DNA of 64,000 nucleotides, taken from positions 1-64,000 of the forward strand of contig NZ_AUGP01000002.1 of assembly GCF_000422725.1 (NCBI RefSeq), in the 5' to 3' direction. Made by a program: the position numbers and the translations under genes. Each line of letters begins with the position of its first letter. The first letter of the stretch is position 1. Shown in pieces: positions 1 through 9,335 of this stretch. The notes under the pieces were generated by a model, which searched no databases, was not told where the DNA came from, and saw only the letters and a program-made list of their open reading frames with translations. Source of the stretch: Flavobacterium subsaxonicum WB 4.1-42 = DSM 21790 (GTDB lineage: Bacteria > Bacteroidota > Bacteroidia > Flavobacteriales > Flavobacteriaceae).

Positions 1-237
1 AGGTACTTAAGAAAAGCTATGTACCTGCCTGCATTGACAGCGGTAAAATGGGATGATACTTTTAGGGCCTTATATGCCCGGATCGTTGCAAAACAGGGAA
101 TTAAAATGAAAGGATTAGTAGCAGTACAACGAAAGCTGCTTGAAACTATATATGTGATCTTTAAACGAAAAGAAAACTATGATAAAAACTATGAAGAAAA
201 TAAGCAAAAAAATAGAGCGCAGATACAAATAGTATAA
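1..237 (+). CDS. IS110-family transposase, C-terminal fragment cut by the window edge
   Basis: The reading frame is open from base 1 (R-Y-L-R-K-A-M) to the TAA at 235-237, so only the last 78 or so residues are visible. The sequence (RYLRKAMYLPALTAVKWD, then a Lys-rich tail after LLETIYVIFKRKENY) resembles the C-terminal transposase_20 part of IS110/IS116/IS902 transposases, which move a circular intermediate with a DEDD-type RuvC-like active site. The catalytic half would lie upstream of the window, so activity cannot be judged. The ATG at 19 is internal, not the start. The right end of the element must lie between 238 and about 450; IS110 elements lack long terminal inverted repeats, so I cannot place it exactly. 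Confidence 0.8.
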   Translation, partial: RYLRKAMYLPALTAVKWDDTFRALYARIVAKQGIKMKGLVAVQRKLLETIYVIFKRKENYDKNYEENKQKNRAQIQIV

Positions 238-279
238 GGCTCTATACAGGATAGCTCAAGGCTTCCTAAGAATACAAAA

Positions 280-303
280 ATAGAAAAAATTATTATTTTT
301 CTT
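280..303. terminator. weak A/T-rich hairpin after the IS110 transposase
   Basis: An imperfect dyad AGAAAAA-TTATTAT-TTTTTCT lies about 45 bp after the transposase stop. It could end transcription, but the stem is only A-T pairs. Nothing else recognisable is seen in 238-454. Confidence 0.25.
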
Positions 304-454
304 GTAAATCAACACAGAATCTTTGGAGAGGGGCTTGAGGTGAGGCCAATATATTCGTCAAAGTATAAAACACGCATTGTTGCCCCTATGCCTTTGCAAC
401 TCGCTAACTTTAACTATATTTGCCGATTAATAACTACCTTTACAGGTAAGCCCC

Positions 455-525
455 GCGTGAGGGATAGCATCTGGGCGCCATGCGCCGCGAATAGCCCGGC
501 CTGTAGCGATAGCGAAAGGACACGC
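455..525 (+). ncRNA. structured flavobacterial intergenic element (possible RNA motif) ahead of lepA
   Basis: This segment can fold as a three-way junction. GCGTG (455-459) pairs with CACGC (521-525), GGCGC/GCGCC closes a short hairpin in the middle, and CCT/AGG closes another around TAGCGATAGCGA. The unpaired blocks GAGGGATAG and GAATAGCCCGG match, from memory, a block that recurs in front of many Flavobacteriia genes and may correspond to the Flavo-1 RNA motif of Bacteroidota. It ends 25 bp before the lepA start, so it would sit in the 5' leader of that mRNA. The structure was drawn by eye, and family membership is recalled rather than checked. Confidence 0.45.
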
Positions 526-550
526 CCAACGAAATTGATATACGAAGAAG

Positions 551-2347
551 ATGAAGCATATTAGGAATTTTTGCATTATTGCCCACATAGACCACGGAAA
601 AAGTACGCTGGCCGACCGCCTTTTGGATGCCACCCAAACGGTTACAAAACGCGAGAGCCAGGCTCAGTTGCTTGATAACATGGATTTGGAGCGTGAGCGT
701 GGTATTACCATTAAAAGCCACGCCATACAAATGGAGTATGTATATAAGGGGCAGGAGTATATACTTAACCTTATAGATACCCCGGGCCACGTAGATTTTA
801 GCTACGAGGTATCGCGTTCTATTGCGGCCTGCGAGGGTGCACTGCTTATTGTAGATGCTGCCCAGAGCATACAGGCGCAAACTATTTCTAACCTTTACCT
901 TGCGTTAGAGAACGACCTGGAAATTATTCCGGTACTTAATAAAGTAGATTTACCAAGCGCCAACCCTGAGGAGGTTAGCGATGATATTGTAGACCTTTTA
1001 GGCTGCAAATTAGAAGATATTATACCGGCCAGTGGTAAAACAGGCCTTGGTGTAGAGGCTATACTTGCGGCTATTATAGAGCGTATACCGGCACCAAAAG
1101 GTAACCCGGATGAGCCTTTACAGGCCCTGATATTCGACTCGGTTTACAACCCGTTTAGGGGTATCGAGGTTATTTTCAGGGTAATAAATGGCAGCATTAC
1201 CAAAGGCCAGAAAATTAAATTTATGGCTACCGGTAACGAGTATTATGCCGATGAAATTGGTACACTTAAGCTAAACCAGGTGCCTAAACAAGTAGTAGGC
1301 GCCGGCGATGTTGGTTACCTGATATCCGGCATTAAAGAGGCTAAAGAGGTTAAGGTGGGCGATACGCTTACCGATGCCAAAAACCCTACCCAAAACATGG
1401 TTAGTGGTTTTGAAGATGTTAAGCCAATGGTATTTGCGGGTATTTACCCGGTTGATACCGAAGATTACGAAGAACTCCGCAACAGTATGGAAAAACTTCA
1501 GCTTAACGATGCGTCGTTAGTGTTCTCTCCGGAGAGCTCGGCGGCACTGGGCTTTGGTTTCCGTTGCGGATTCTTAGGGATGCTGCACATGGAAATTATA
1601 CAGGAGCGTTTGGAGCGTGAGTTCGACATGACAGTTATTACTACCGTGCCCAACGTATCGTACCTTGCCTACACTAAAAAAGACCCTGAAAAAGGACTTA
1701 TTGTTAATAACCCGAGCGACCTGCCGGAACCCTCAAGACTAAGCCATGTTGAGGAGCCTTATATTAAGGCGACCATTATTACAAAATCTGATTTTGTGGG
1801 CAACGTTATGAGCCTTTGTATAGAAAAGCGTGGTATTATTACCAACCAGACCTACCTTACTACAGAGCGTGTAGAGCTTAACTTTGATATGCCACTCGCA
1901 GAAATTGTATTCGACTTTTACGACCGCCTTAAAACGGTTTCTAAAGGTTACGCTTCGTTTGACTACAGCCCAATAGGCATGCGTACCTCAAAACTTGTGC
2001 GTCTTGATGTATTGCTAAATGCACAGCCTGTAGATGCGCTGTCGGCACTTATTCACGAAGACAACGCTTACAATATTGGTAAAAAAATGTGCGAAAAGCT
2101 TAAAGAGCTTATACCGCGCCAACAGTTTGATATTCCTATTCAGGCAGCCATTGGTGTTAAGGTAATTAGCCGCGAAACCGTTAAGGCCCTGCGTAAAGAC
2201 GTTACCGCTAAATGTTATGGTGGCGATATTTCGCGTAAGCGTAAACTTTTGGAAAAACAGAAAAAAGGTAAAAAGCGTATGCGTCAGGTTGGTAACGTTG
2301 AGATTCCGCAAGAGGCGTTTATGGCGGTACTTAAATTGAATGACTAA
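551..2347 (+). CDS. lepA: elongation factor 4 (LepA), ribosome back-translocase GTPase
   Basis: This is a full-length 598-residue LepA/EF4, the usual family length. The G domain is at the N-terminus with AHIDHGKST (G1), DTPGH (G3) and NKVD (G4), followed by EF-G-like domains II, III and V and the LepA-specific C-terminal domain with its basic tail ([20 protein letters not shown]). LepA binds the ribosome, remodels stalled or mistranslocated complexes and affects initiation. The ATG at 551 gives the canonical start [17 protein letters not shown]. The gene stands alone, with the IS110 remnant upstream and a terminator 42 bp downstream. It is not in an operon with lepB as in Proteobacteria, and no sequence defect is seen. 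Confidence 0.97.
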   Translation: MKHIRNFCIIAHIDHGKSTLADRLLDATQTVTKRESQAQLLDNMDLERERGITIKSHAIQMEYVYKGQEYILNLIDTPGHVDFSYEVSRSIAACEGALLIVDAAQSIQAQTISNLYLALENDLEIIPVLNKVDLPSANPEEVSDDIVDLLGCKLEDIIPASGKTGLGVEAILAAIIERIPAPKGNPDEPLQALIFDSVYNPFRGIEVIFRVINGSITKGQKIKFMATGNEYYADEIGTLKLNQVPKQVVGAGDVGYLISGIKEAKEVKVGDTLTDAKNPTQNMVSGFEDVKPMVFAGIYPVDTEDYEELRNSMEKLQLNDASLVFSPESSAALGFGFRCGFLGMLHMEIIQERLEREFDMTVITTVPNVSYLAYTKKDPEKGLIVNNPSDLPEPSRLSHVEEPYIKATIITKSDFVGNVMSLCIEKRGIITNQTYLTTERVELNFDMPLAEIVFDFYDRLKTVSKGYASFDYSPIGMRTSKLVRLDVLLNAQPVDALSALIHEDNAYNIGKKMCEKLKELIPRQQFDIPIQAAIGVKVISRETVKALRKDVTAKCYGGDISRKRKLLEKQKKGKKRMRQVGNVEIPQEAFMAVLKLND

Positions 2348-2388
2348 TCTTTTATTTAGACTTTTAGATAAAAGATGATAGATAATAG

Positions 2389-2416
2389 ACCCGGTACGTA
2401 TGTGCCGGGTTTTTTG
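2389..2416 (+). terminator. rho-independent terminator of lepA
   Basis: A 9-bp stem ACCCGGTAC / GTGCCGGGT (one G-T pair) with loop GTAT is followed by TTTTTG. It lies 42 bp after the lepA stop. Confidence 0.8.
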
Positions 2417-2430
2417 TTTATTTTTATGAT

Positions 2431-3810
2431 ATGGAAACAATTACGGGAGAAGAGTTTGAGAAATTGCTTTACATGGAAAATACAATTTCTAATTATATTA
2501 TTAAGTTAGAAGCCGATTATATTCTTGATATATCTTCATTACAAAAACTTCAGATTAGTAGTTGTAAATTTAATAGCAAACTTGTAATTAAAGATAGCTC
2601 TACTTTTAATTCTGAACTTAAGCCTGATGTTTTTAATAATAAAATTATTGATATAACAAATTGTGAATTTTTATCTTTAAGATTAGAGCATTACGATGAT
2701 GATTTATTTATCAATGATGTTCAAATAGAAAATTTTGAAGTTACTAATTGTAAACTTTATGACTTAGTTTGTACATCTAATAACATACAATCAGAATTTA
2801 AACTTACGTCCTGTAAAATAACCAAACGGGCAATTTTATCTGGAAATGTTTTTAAAGAAAGTAGTGATTTGATCATTAGTGATAGCGAATTCAATGGTGA
2901 ACTTAATTTAAATGAATCACATTTATGTAATATTTCTTTATTTGATAACAAATTTGAATTATTCAACTTTAGTGAAAATACTGTTGAAGCATTTGGCTAC
3001 TTTAATATTGGTAACTGTAAATTCTCAAAATCATATTTTACCTTAAGTGATTTTACCAAGTTTACAATTTTCCATGATTGTATTTTCGAACAAACATTCA
3101 TTCTGGAAAAAAACGGCAATTTAATTCATACAAACCTGCAATTATTAAATTGCAGGTTTGAGAAATCTGCCTACTTTACTCAATCAGCTATAAATAAAAT
3201 CATAATCGAAAATTGCTTTTTTAAAGATATAGCTTCTTTTCAAAATTCTTATTTCTTGGAAATATCAATTGACAAAACAATTTTTGATAAGTTGGCTTTA
3301 TTTGACGATATGCAAATAGGGAAGGTAGATAACTGTGATAGAAAAACATTAAGGAACATTAAACAACAGCTTCAAAAAGCTGATAATAAAATAGACTATA
3401 ACAGATTTAGAAATTATGAGCTTAGTGCTTACTATCAAGAATTGGGATGGGGATGGAAAAGTGGTTTCAAAGACAAATTTATTTTAGGTGCCACATTATT
3501 ATCCACAGGTTTTGACCATAGCTGGCGTAGGGCTTTAGCCTTTACACTATTGATAGGATTTAGCTTATATGCTCTTTTCTTTGTTTCAGAAAACTATATG
3601 CTACAAAGAGATTTTTCTCAATGGCAGGAATTTTTATCCGGCTATTTCAGGTTTTTAATAGTTACCGATTTTTATAATCCCTTAGCGGAAGGCAGAACCT
3701 ATATAGATAATACCAATACTATAGGCTGGCTCATTTTTATCTTCGGTAAAATAGTAATTGCCTTTGGCATTTACGAGATGATACAGGCATTTAGAAAGTT
3801 TAAAGCATGA
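2431..3810 (+). CDS. pentapeptide-like repeat membrane protein, unknown function
   Basis: A 459-residue protein that I do not recognise as a named family. Residues about 20-300 form short repeats with recurring N-C-x-F/L and S-x-F motifs, for example ITNCEFLSL, VTNCKLYDL and LLNCRFEKS. This suggests a right-handed beta-helix like that of pentapeptide-repeat proteins. A basic linker follows, then two hydrophobic segments near residues 368-390 and 425-450 that could anchor it in the inner membrane. This layout is seen in pentapeptide-repeat proteins fused to channel-like C-termini, but no selectivity-filter motif is visible. The gene is clearly more AT-rich than lepA and glyQS on either side, which suggests acquisition. 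It starts 84 bp after lepA, downstream of the lepA terminator. Confidence 0.75.
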   Translation: METITGEEFEKLLYMENTISNYIIKLEADYILDISSLQKLQISSCKFNSKLVIKDSSTFNSELKPDVFNNKIIDITNCEFLSLRLEHYDDDLFINDVQIENFEVTNCKLYDLVCTSNNIQSEFKLTSCKITKRAILSGNVFKESSDLIISDSEFNGELNLNESHLCNISLFDNKFELFNFSENTVEAFGYFNIGNCKFSKSYFTLSDFTKFTIFHDCIFEQTFILEKNGNLIHTNLQLLNCRFEKSAYFTQSAINKIIIENCFFKDIASFQNSYFLEISIDKTIFDKLALFDDMQIGKVDNCDRKTLRNIKQQLQKADNKIDYNRFRNYELSAYYQELGWGWKSGFKDKFILGATLLSTGFDHSWRRALAFTLLIGFSLYALFFVSENYMLQRDFSQWQEFLSGYFRFLIVTDFYNPLAEGRTYIDNTNTIGWLIFIFGKIVIAFGIYEMIQAFRKFKA

Positions 3811-3847
3811 ATAAGACCGTTACGGGTATTGTGTGTAAGCAATCGTG

Positions 3848-3954
3848 GCATTCCCCTCCCCTGGAGGGGGCGGCTGAAAGCCGGGGTGGTTGTTTTATTA
3901 TCATTACTATAAACCACCCCACCCTACGGGCACCCCTCCAAAAGAGGGGAATGC
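3848..3954. repeat. dispersed palindromic repeat (GGGGTGGTT...AACCACCCC type)
   Basis: The left arm (about 3849-3891: ATTCCCCTCCCC, GGAGGGGGCGGCTGAAAGCC, GGGGTGGTT) and right arm (3912-3954: AACCACCCCACC, CTACGGGCACCCCTCC, GAGGGGAAT) form one large imperfect hairpin with a loop of about 20 nt. The same arms recur at 59811-60175. A six-frame ORF lies over it but is repeat-derived. It is a common non-coding repeat type in Flavobacteriia. Confidence 0.8.
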
Positions 3955-3987
3955 TAATCTTTACATTTAATATACCCTCTAAAACAA

Positions 3988-4013
3988 AAACGCCTCCCAA
4001 TCAGGAGGCGTTT
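3988..4013. terminator. bidirectional terminator between the repeat and glyQS
   Basis: AAACGCCTCC-caatca-GGAGGCGTTT is a perfect 10-bp stem with A-runs on one side and T-runs on the other. It can end transcription of the leftward glyQS gene and of anything coming from 2431-3810. Confidence 0.8.
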
Positions 4014-4030
4014 GTATAAATGCTGATTTA

Positions 4031-5899
4031 TTACATCTTCATTAACCAGTTTCTAACCGAAACCTCTTCGTTAATGATGTTTCTAAGGTTGGCTATGGCA
4101 ACCCTGTCTTGTTTCATGGTATCGCGGTGACGGATGGTTACTGTTTGGTCTTCCAGCGTCTGGTGGTCTACCGTAATGCAGAAAGGCGTGCCCAGGGCAT
4201 CCTGACGGCGGTAACGGCGGCCAACGGCATCTTTCTCGTCATACGCCACGTTAAAGTCCCATTTAAGGTCGTCTATAATAGAGCGGGCAACATCCGGCAG
4301 TCCGTCTTTTTTAACCAGCGGAAGTACTGCAGCCTTAGTAGGTGCAAGCACGCTTGGCAGGCTAAGAACGGTACGGGTAGAGCCATCTTCTAACGTTTCT
4401 TCTTTTAACGATGTAGCAAAGACCGATAAGAACATCCTGTCTAAACCAACCGAAGTTTCTACTACATAAGGTGTATAATTCTCGTTAACTTCAGTATCAA
4501 AATATTGCAGTTTTTTACCTGAGAATTTTTCGTGTGCTTTAAGGTCGAAATCAGTACGCGAGTGAATACCTTCAAGCTCTTTGAATCCAAATGGGAAGTT
4601 AAACTCGATATCGGCGGCAGCATTGGCATAATGCGCTAATTTTTCGTGATCGTGAAAACGGTAATTTTCTTTACCCAAACCTAAAGACAGGTGCCATTTA
4701 AGGCGGGTGTCTTTCCAATACTCGTAATATTTCATCTCTTCGCCCGGACGTACAAAAAATTGCATTTCCATCTGTTCAAACTCCCTCATACGGAAGATAA
4801 ACTGACGTGCAACAATCTCATTTCTAAACGCCTTACCGGTTTGTGCAATACCAAACGGAATTTTCATTCGGCCGGTTTTTTGCACGTTCAAAAAGTTTAC
4901 AAATATACCCTGGGCTGTTTCCGGGCGCAGGTATAAATCCATTGCATTGGCAGCTTCGGCACCTAATTTAGTACCAAACATAAGGTTAAACTGGCGCACT
5001 TCGGTCCAGTTCTTAGAGCCCGTATCCGGGTCGGCAATCTCCAGCTCTTCAATAAGGGCTTTAACATCGGCCAGGTTCTCTGTCTCTAAAGAGCGGGCCA
5101 TACGTTCAAGAATTTGTTTTCTTTTTGATAAACCTCTGAATGGATTATTATTATCTTTTACGAAATCAATTAGAGAAATTATATCTAAAGCAGCAAGTTG
5201 AAGATTGCTATGCTTTAATTTTATTAAACTAAAAGCATTTATATCCCAAATGTTTGTTCCATCATTTTTTAAATATTTATCAGATAATTTAAATTCGTTA
5301 TATAATTTAAATTTACTTTCAAAGTATATTAAATCATTTATCAAATCCAAGTAATCCAATGTGATATCATCAACCCTTTCAAAACTATTAAATAATAATA
5401 GTCTTGCACTTAGATTATTCAAGTAATTATTGAAGCTAAGATGAAAATTTTCTCCTTCTTTATAAAGAAGTATATCCAGAAGCTTATAATACATATCGAC
5501 TATTCGCTGTATATTGGCATTTGGATTTTTCTTAGTCAATTCTTTTTGGGCTTTCTGGTTTAGCTTTTCGGCATAATCCTCTATAAGCACATCGGCCCTG
5601 TAGCGTTTTTTGCTGTCTTTGTTGTCTATTAACGGGTCGTTAAAGGCATCTACGTGGCCACTGGCTTTCCATGTTGTAGGGTGCATAAAAATTGCGGCAT
5701 CTATGCCCACAATGTTTTCATGCATTTGCACCATGCTTTTCCACCAGTACTCGCGGATGTTCTTTTTTAACTCGGCGCCATTCTGGCCGTAGTCGTACAC
5801 TGCACTTAACCCATCGTATATTTCGCTCGACTGGAAAATAAATCCGTACTCTTTAGCATGCGAAATAACATTCTTAAATTGATCTTCTTGTTTTGCCAT
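4031..5899 (-). CDS. glyQS: glycine--tRNA ligase (dimeric type) with an AT-rich insertion
   Basis: Class II glycyl-tRNA synthetase of the single-chain alpha2 type, which charges tRNA-Gly. The N-terminal core (residues 1-120, with GFIFQSSEIYDGLSAVYDYG and IGF-like contacts), catalytic motifs 2 (FRNEIVARQFIFRMREFEQ) and 3 (VVETSVGLDRMFLSVF) and the C-terminal anticodon-binding domain (about 505-622) are all present. The protein is 622 residues, whereas Flavobacterium homologues are, as I recall, near 510. The excess lies between residues about 121 and 268 (bases 5096-5539). There the DNA becomes strikingly AT-rich and the usual charged linker is replaced by a Leu/Asn/Tyr-rich helical stretch. 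The frame is unbroken and conserved sequence resumes at RMARSLETENLADVKALIEE, so the enzyme is probably functional. Confidence 0.95.
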   Translation of the reverse strand: MAKQEDQFKNVISHAKEYGFIFQSSEIYDGLSAVYDYGQNGAELKKNIREYWWKSMVQMHENIVGIDAAIFMHPTTWKASGHVDAFNDPLIDNKDSKKRYRADVLIEDYAEKLNQKAQKELTKKNPNANIQRIVDMYYKLLDILLYKEGENFHLSFNNYLNNLSARLLLFNSFERVDDITLDYLDLINDLIYFESKFKLYNEFKLSDKYLKNDGTNIWDINAFSLIKLKHSNLQLAALDIISLIDFVKDNNNPFRGLSKRKQILERMARSLETENLADVKALIEELEIADPDTGSKNWTEVRQFNLMFGTKLGAEAANAMDLYLRPETAQGIFVNFLNVQKTGRMKIPFGIAQTGKAFRNEIVARQFIFRMREFEQMEMQFFVRPGEEMKYYEYWKDTRLKWHLSLGLGKENYRFHDHEKLAHYANAAADIEFNFPFGFKELEGIHSRTDFDLKAHEKFSGKKLQYFDTEVNENYTPYVVETSVGLDRMFLSVFATSLKEETLEDGSTRTVLSLPSVLAPTKAAVLPLVKKDGLPDVARSIIDDLKWDFNVAYDEKDAVGRRYRRQDALGTPFCITVDHQTLEDQTVTIRHRDTMKQDRVAIANLRNIINEEVSVRNWLMKM

Positions 5900-5999
5900 G
5901 GTGCAAAAATATAAAAAGGGATTATTTAATTGAATGATTGAAGATTAAAAATTTAAAAATGTGGCAATGTAATAGTTTGTACTACAAAATTTGTGTGCA

Positions 6000-6527
6000 T
6001 TAAGGATATTTATACTCAAACCATGTTGAATCGACCTGACGTGTAATGTAATATGTACGGCCTTTAAATATAGAATCTCCCACTTTAAAGTGCTGTGTGG
6101 CATTATATATGTACCCCTTTTCGTAAGACAAATAAGATTCGCTCGTAAACATATAAAAACCTTCCTCTTTCCGGTAACTGTCGGCATTTATGCCGAAAAA
6201 ACTATTTAATACCTGTAATAAAGTAGTGGGGTTTACATCAATTTCGGCGGCTCTTTTTTTATAGCTATAAAAATTTGGCATGTTGGTAAAAGTACTGTCA
6301 GTAAAGATGTGCTGACCGTTTACCCGGAACTCTTTTCCGGTTTTGGGTAAATCTGTAAGCGAAATGTTATTGATCGACGTTAGCCCCTCAATTTGCCGTA
6401 CAAATATATTTGCAGACTTAAAATCAAAATCCGATATTAAATACCGGTGATATGGGCTTGGGTCAGAAATTGTTTTGCATCCTACAGTTAACAGTAAAAC
6501 CATCAGTACGATCAATAATCTGTTCAT
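6000..6527 (-). CDS. hypothetical lipoprotein
   Basis: A 175-residue protein with a classic lipoprotein signal: MNRLLIVLMVLLLTVGC, lipobox LTVGC with Cys17. The mature part would be attached to a membrane on the periplasmic or surface side. The remainder has no motif I recognise: mixed alpha/beta, with repeated aromatic residues (FYSYKKRAAE, YITRQVDSTWFEYKYP). It is transcribed away from comF and lies about 100 bp upstream of glyQS on the same strand. No operon partner is evident. Confidence 0.75.
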   Translation of the reverse strand: MNRLLIVLMVLLLTVGCKTISDPSPYHRYLISDFDFKSANIFVRQIEGLTSINNISLTDLPKTGKEFRVNGQHIFTDSTFTNMPNFYSYKKRAAEIDVNPTTLLQVLNSFFGINADSYRKEEGFYMFTSESYLSYEKGYIYNATQHFKVGDSIFKGRTYYITRQVDSTWFEYKYP

Positions 6528-6646
6528 TATCTTTGTTTTAGAGATACTAAGATAATATATTGTGAATTTAAAAATTGATATCGCTAATCTTTTTGAAGAA
6601 TGTATGTTTTGAGGCCATTCAAAATAAAATATATATTTTTACCCCC

Positions 6647-7330
6647 ATGCTCCAAAGCCTCATTAACCTGCTGTTTCCGCCGTTATGCCCCGGTTGCGAA
6701 GATCCGTTGCCCAATGGCACTGCGTTGGTGTGCGCCACATGCAGGCACAATATGCCTTTTACGCAGCATCACATTCATCAAGATAATGAGACAGCTAAGA
6801 AGTTTTTGGGGCGGGTGCCGTTAGAGCATGCCTCTGCCCTGCTTTACTTTCATAAAGAAGGTATCGTGCAGAATTTAATTCATAACTTAAAATACCGAAA
6901 GCAACAGCAGGTTGGCAATATATTAGGGCAGTGGTATGCGCCGCAGCTAACTACAGTAGCGGCATTGCAAAGCGTTACCCACATTATACCCATACCATTG
7001 CACCCCAAAAAGCAGCGTGAACGCGGTTATAACCAGGCGGCTGCCTTTGGCCGTGCCATTGCTGCGGGAATGGGTGCCGAATATAACGAGAGCATTTTAT
7101 TACGTACCACCTACAACAAAACACAAACTAAAAAGAACCGCGAGCTGCGCGGCGACATCATCAATGCGGCATTTAAAGTAGACCATAGTAATGCCACCCC
7201 AGGCAGTCACTTTTTAATTGTAGACGATGTTATTACCACCGGTGCCACAATAGAAGCCTGCAGCAAACTGCTGCTTGCCGTGCCCAACAGCCGGGTTAGC
7301 GTGGTTACTATGGCGTATGCGCACACATAA
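6647..7330 (+). CDS. comF: ComF family phosphoribosyltransferase-like protein
   Basis: A 227-residue ComFC/GntX-like protein. The N-terminal zinc ribbon carries CPGC and CATC pairs. The C-terminal type I PRTase domain carries the PRPP motif FLIVDDVITTGATIEA and the upstream PIPLHPKKQRERGYNQA block typical of ComF proteins. In naturally competent bacteria ComFC acts with the ComFA helicase in uptake of transforming DNA; in others the role is unclear. The ATG at 6647 is chosen because homologues begin close to the LFPPLCPGC block. The longer frame from 6575 would add 24 residues unlike the family and would run through the probable promoter (AATATATATTTTTA just upstream). Confidence 0.92.
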   Translation: MLQSLINLLFPPLCPGCEDPLPNGTALVCATCRHNMPFTQHHIHQDNETAKKFLGRVPLEHASALLYFHKEGIVQNLIHNLKYRKQQQVGNILGQWYAPQLTTVAALQSVTHIIPIPLHPKKQRERGYNQAAAFGRAIAAGMGAEYNESILLRTTYNKTQTKKNRELRGDIINAAFKVDHSNATPGSHFLIVDDVITTGATIEACSKLLLAVPNSRVSVVTMAYAHT

Positions 7331-7432
7331 TGCATACTATTATAATGTTAACAGCGTTACCATTAAACATTTTCTAAAAACATTTCGTCGGCACTAAATA
7401 TAATTGTTATTTTGTGCTGTAAAGAATTTGGT

Positions 7433-9058
7433 ATGCTCAAACAAAAATTTCTTCTTGCTTTATTTATAATCGGCGCATCGCTGTTTTTTGCAGCCTGCGC
7501 AAAAAGGGGCTCTATAACCGGTGGTACTAAAGATACCATTGCACCTTATATTATTGGTAGTTCGCCCAAAAATATGAGCACCAATTTTACAGGTAAAGAA
7601 ATAAGGATAGACTTTAACGAGTATATTAAGATTAAAGATATTAATAAGCAGCTTATTATATCGCCCCCCATGAAAACCCAGCCCAGCATTATACCCACGG
7701 GCAGTGCCAGCAAATACATAGATATTAAAATTAAAGATACCCTGGAGCCCAACACCACCTACAGCTTTAATTTTGGGCAAAGTATTACCGATAATAACGA
7801 GGGCAACCCTTATTCGCAGTTTAAGTACATATTTAGTACCGGAAGTTATATCGACTCACTTGCGCTGGGCGGCCGCATTAAAGATGCCTACACCCGCGAG
7901 ACCGATAATTTTGTTACCGTTATGCTGTATGAAGATAACGAAACCTTTACAGATTCTACCGTTTACAAAGAGCGCCCGCGCTACGTTACCAACACGCTGG
8001 ATAGTATGGTTAACTTTTCGCTGCAAAACCTAAAAGAGGGCAGGTACCACCTGTTTGCGCTTAAAGATGCCTCTAACAATTATAAATACGACCCTAAAAG
8101 CGATAAGATTGCCTTTATAAAGCAAACCATTACCGTACCTACAGATTCTACCTATACCCTGAAACTCTTTAAGCAAAAGGGCGCATTTAAGTCGGTTAAG
8201 CCTACCCTTGCCACTTCTAATCGTTTGTATTTAGGTTACGAAGGTGCTTACGATAAATCGGTTACGGCCACTGTTACCAACGCTGCCACTAAAGAACAGA
8301 TAAAGACACTGATTACCAATGTGGCCGATAAAGATTCGGTGCAAATATGGCTGCCCCGCGAAATTAAGGCCGACTCCCTCAACGTACAGGTTACCCAACG
8401 CGATACCGTGCGTAATTTCAATGTCAAATTTAAAGAGCTTAAGGCATCCGACTCGCTTACGGTTGATGCCGTACAAAAAAGCGGCCTGCATTTTAGGGAA
8501 CGCTTTACCCTTAAAACCAGCACACCACTTGTTAGCATAGATACTACAAAAATTACACTGGTTAATAAAGACTCTGTAGCCGTGCCGTTTAAGCACGTTT
8601 ACGACGATTTTAAACAGGAACTGATATTTGATTTCCAGAAAGATGAGAGTCAGAAATACACGTTTAGCCTCTTACCGGGCGCTATGACCGACTTTTACGG
8701 CAAGCAGAACGATACCCTTAAATACAAGCTCTCTACCCGTACCTATGCCGATTATGGCACCATTAAGCTAACGCTACAGAATGTTAAGCGCTTTCCGTTG
8801 ATTATAGAATTTACCGACACAAAGGGCAAGGTGTACCTAACCGATTATTCTGAGGGTAAAACCGAATTTTTCTACGAAAATCTGGAACCCAACACGTATA
8901 TTCTTAGGGTTATTTATGATGATAACAAGAATAAGGAATGGGACACCGGCGATTACCTCAAAAAGGTACAGCCCGAAGAGGTGCTGTACTATGCCCGCGA
9001 AATTAAACTACCCGCCTACTGGGATCTCGAAGAAGTGTTTATCATGAAGGGGGATTAA
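7433..9058 (+). CDS. Ig-like domain lipoprotein (Big_5 type)
   Basis: A 541-residue lipoprotein: MLKQKFLLALFIIGASLFFAAC, lipobox FAAC. The signal is followed directly by KRGSITGGTKDTIAP, the hallmark of a Bacteroidota family with an N-terminal bacterial Ig-like (Big_5) domain: FTGKEIRIDFNEYIKI, then LEPNTTYSFNFG, at about residues 30-130. Later beta-rich repeats include a carboxypeptidase-regulatory-like segment near the end (ILRVIYDDNKNKEWDTGDYL). Such proteins are predicted to be outer-membrane or surface lipoproteins with an unknown structural or binding role. The ATG at 7433 is preferred over the upstream TTG at 7412 because it starts the signal peptide directly. It stands downstream of comF and is probably separately transcribed. 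Confidence 0.88.
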   Translation: MLKQKFLLALFIIGASLFFAACAKRGSITGGTKDTIAPYIIGSSPKNMSTNFTGKEIRIDFNEYIKIKDINKQLIISPPMKTQPSIIPTGSASKYIDIKIKDTLEPNTTYSFNFGQSITDNNEGNPYSQFKYIFSTGSYIDSLALGGRIKDAYTRETDNFVTVMLYEDNETFTDSTVYKERPRYVTNTLDSMVNFSLQNLKEGRYHLFALKDASNNYKYDPKSDKIAFIKQTITVPTDSTYTLKLFKQKGAFKSVKPTLATSNRLYLGYEGAYDKSVTATVTNAATKEQIKTLITNVADKDSVQIWLPREIKADSLNVQVTQRDTVRNFNVKFKELKASDSLTVDAVQKSGLHFRERFTLKTSTPLVSIDTTKITLVNKDSVAVPFKHVYDDFKQELIFDFQKDESQKYTFSLLPGAMTDFYGKQNDTLKYKLSTRTYADYGTIKLTLQNVKRFPLIIEFTDTKGKVYLTDYSEGKTEFFYENLEPNTYILRVIYDDNKNKEWDTGDYLKKVQPEEVLYYAREIKLPAYWDLEEVFIMKGD

Positions 9059-9086
9059 TCACAGACAATTCCCGTACCGTTTTCTC

Positions 9087-9111
9087 GTAGAGACGCATTG
9101 AATGCGTCTCA
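9087..9111. repeat. short palindromic repeat (GAGACGCATT type)
   Basis: GAGACGCATT-g-AATGCGTCTC is a 10-bp perfect inverted repeat. The same family (GTAGAGACGC...GCGTCTCTAC) is seen at 47742-47816. Apart from this the gap 9059-9335 holds nothing I recognise. Confidence 0.7.
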
Positions 9112-9335
9112 CATAATTAATACACATTTATATTTCTAACCTTTACGGGAGATACATTCAATATCTTAAATTGCTATATTGTATCGCAAGATCCGCGATA
9201 TCGGGGTTTACTACTGGATATCCGGATTCTTTTAATAGAATGTATATTGCGTTAGCCATTACGAACACATTGCAGCGAAGTTGAGGATTCTCAATTTAGT
9301 TAAAATGGAGATGTTTCCTTTCTAAAAACACACCT

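Noticed and set aside
440..880. Minus-strand ORF over the start of lepA
   Set aside because: Antisense shadow of lepA and of the structured leader.
3807..4019. ORF across the palindromic repeat after 3810
   Set aside because: Entirely made of repeat and terminator sequence, with low-complexity translation.
5096..5539. Intein in glyQS
   Set aside because: No Cys/Ser at the left junction, no His-Asn plus Cys/Ser/Thr at the right, no intein A, B, F or G blocks, and the insert replaces rather than interrupts host sequence.
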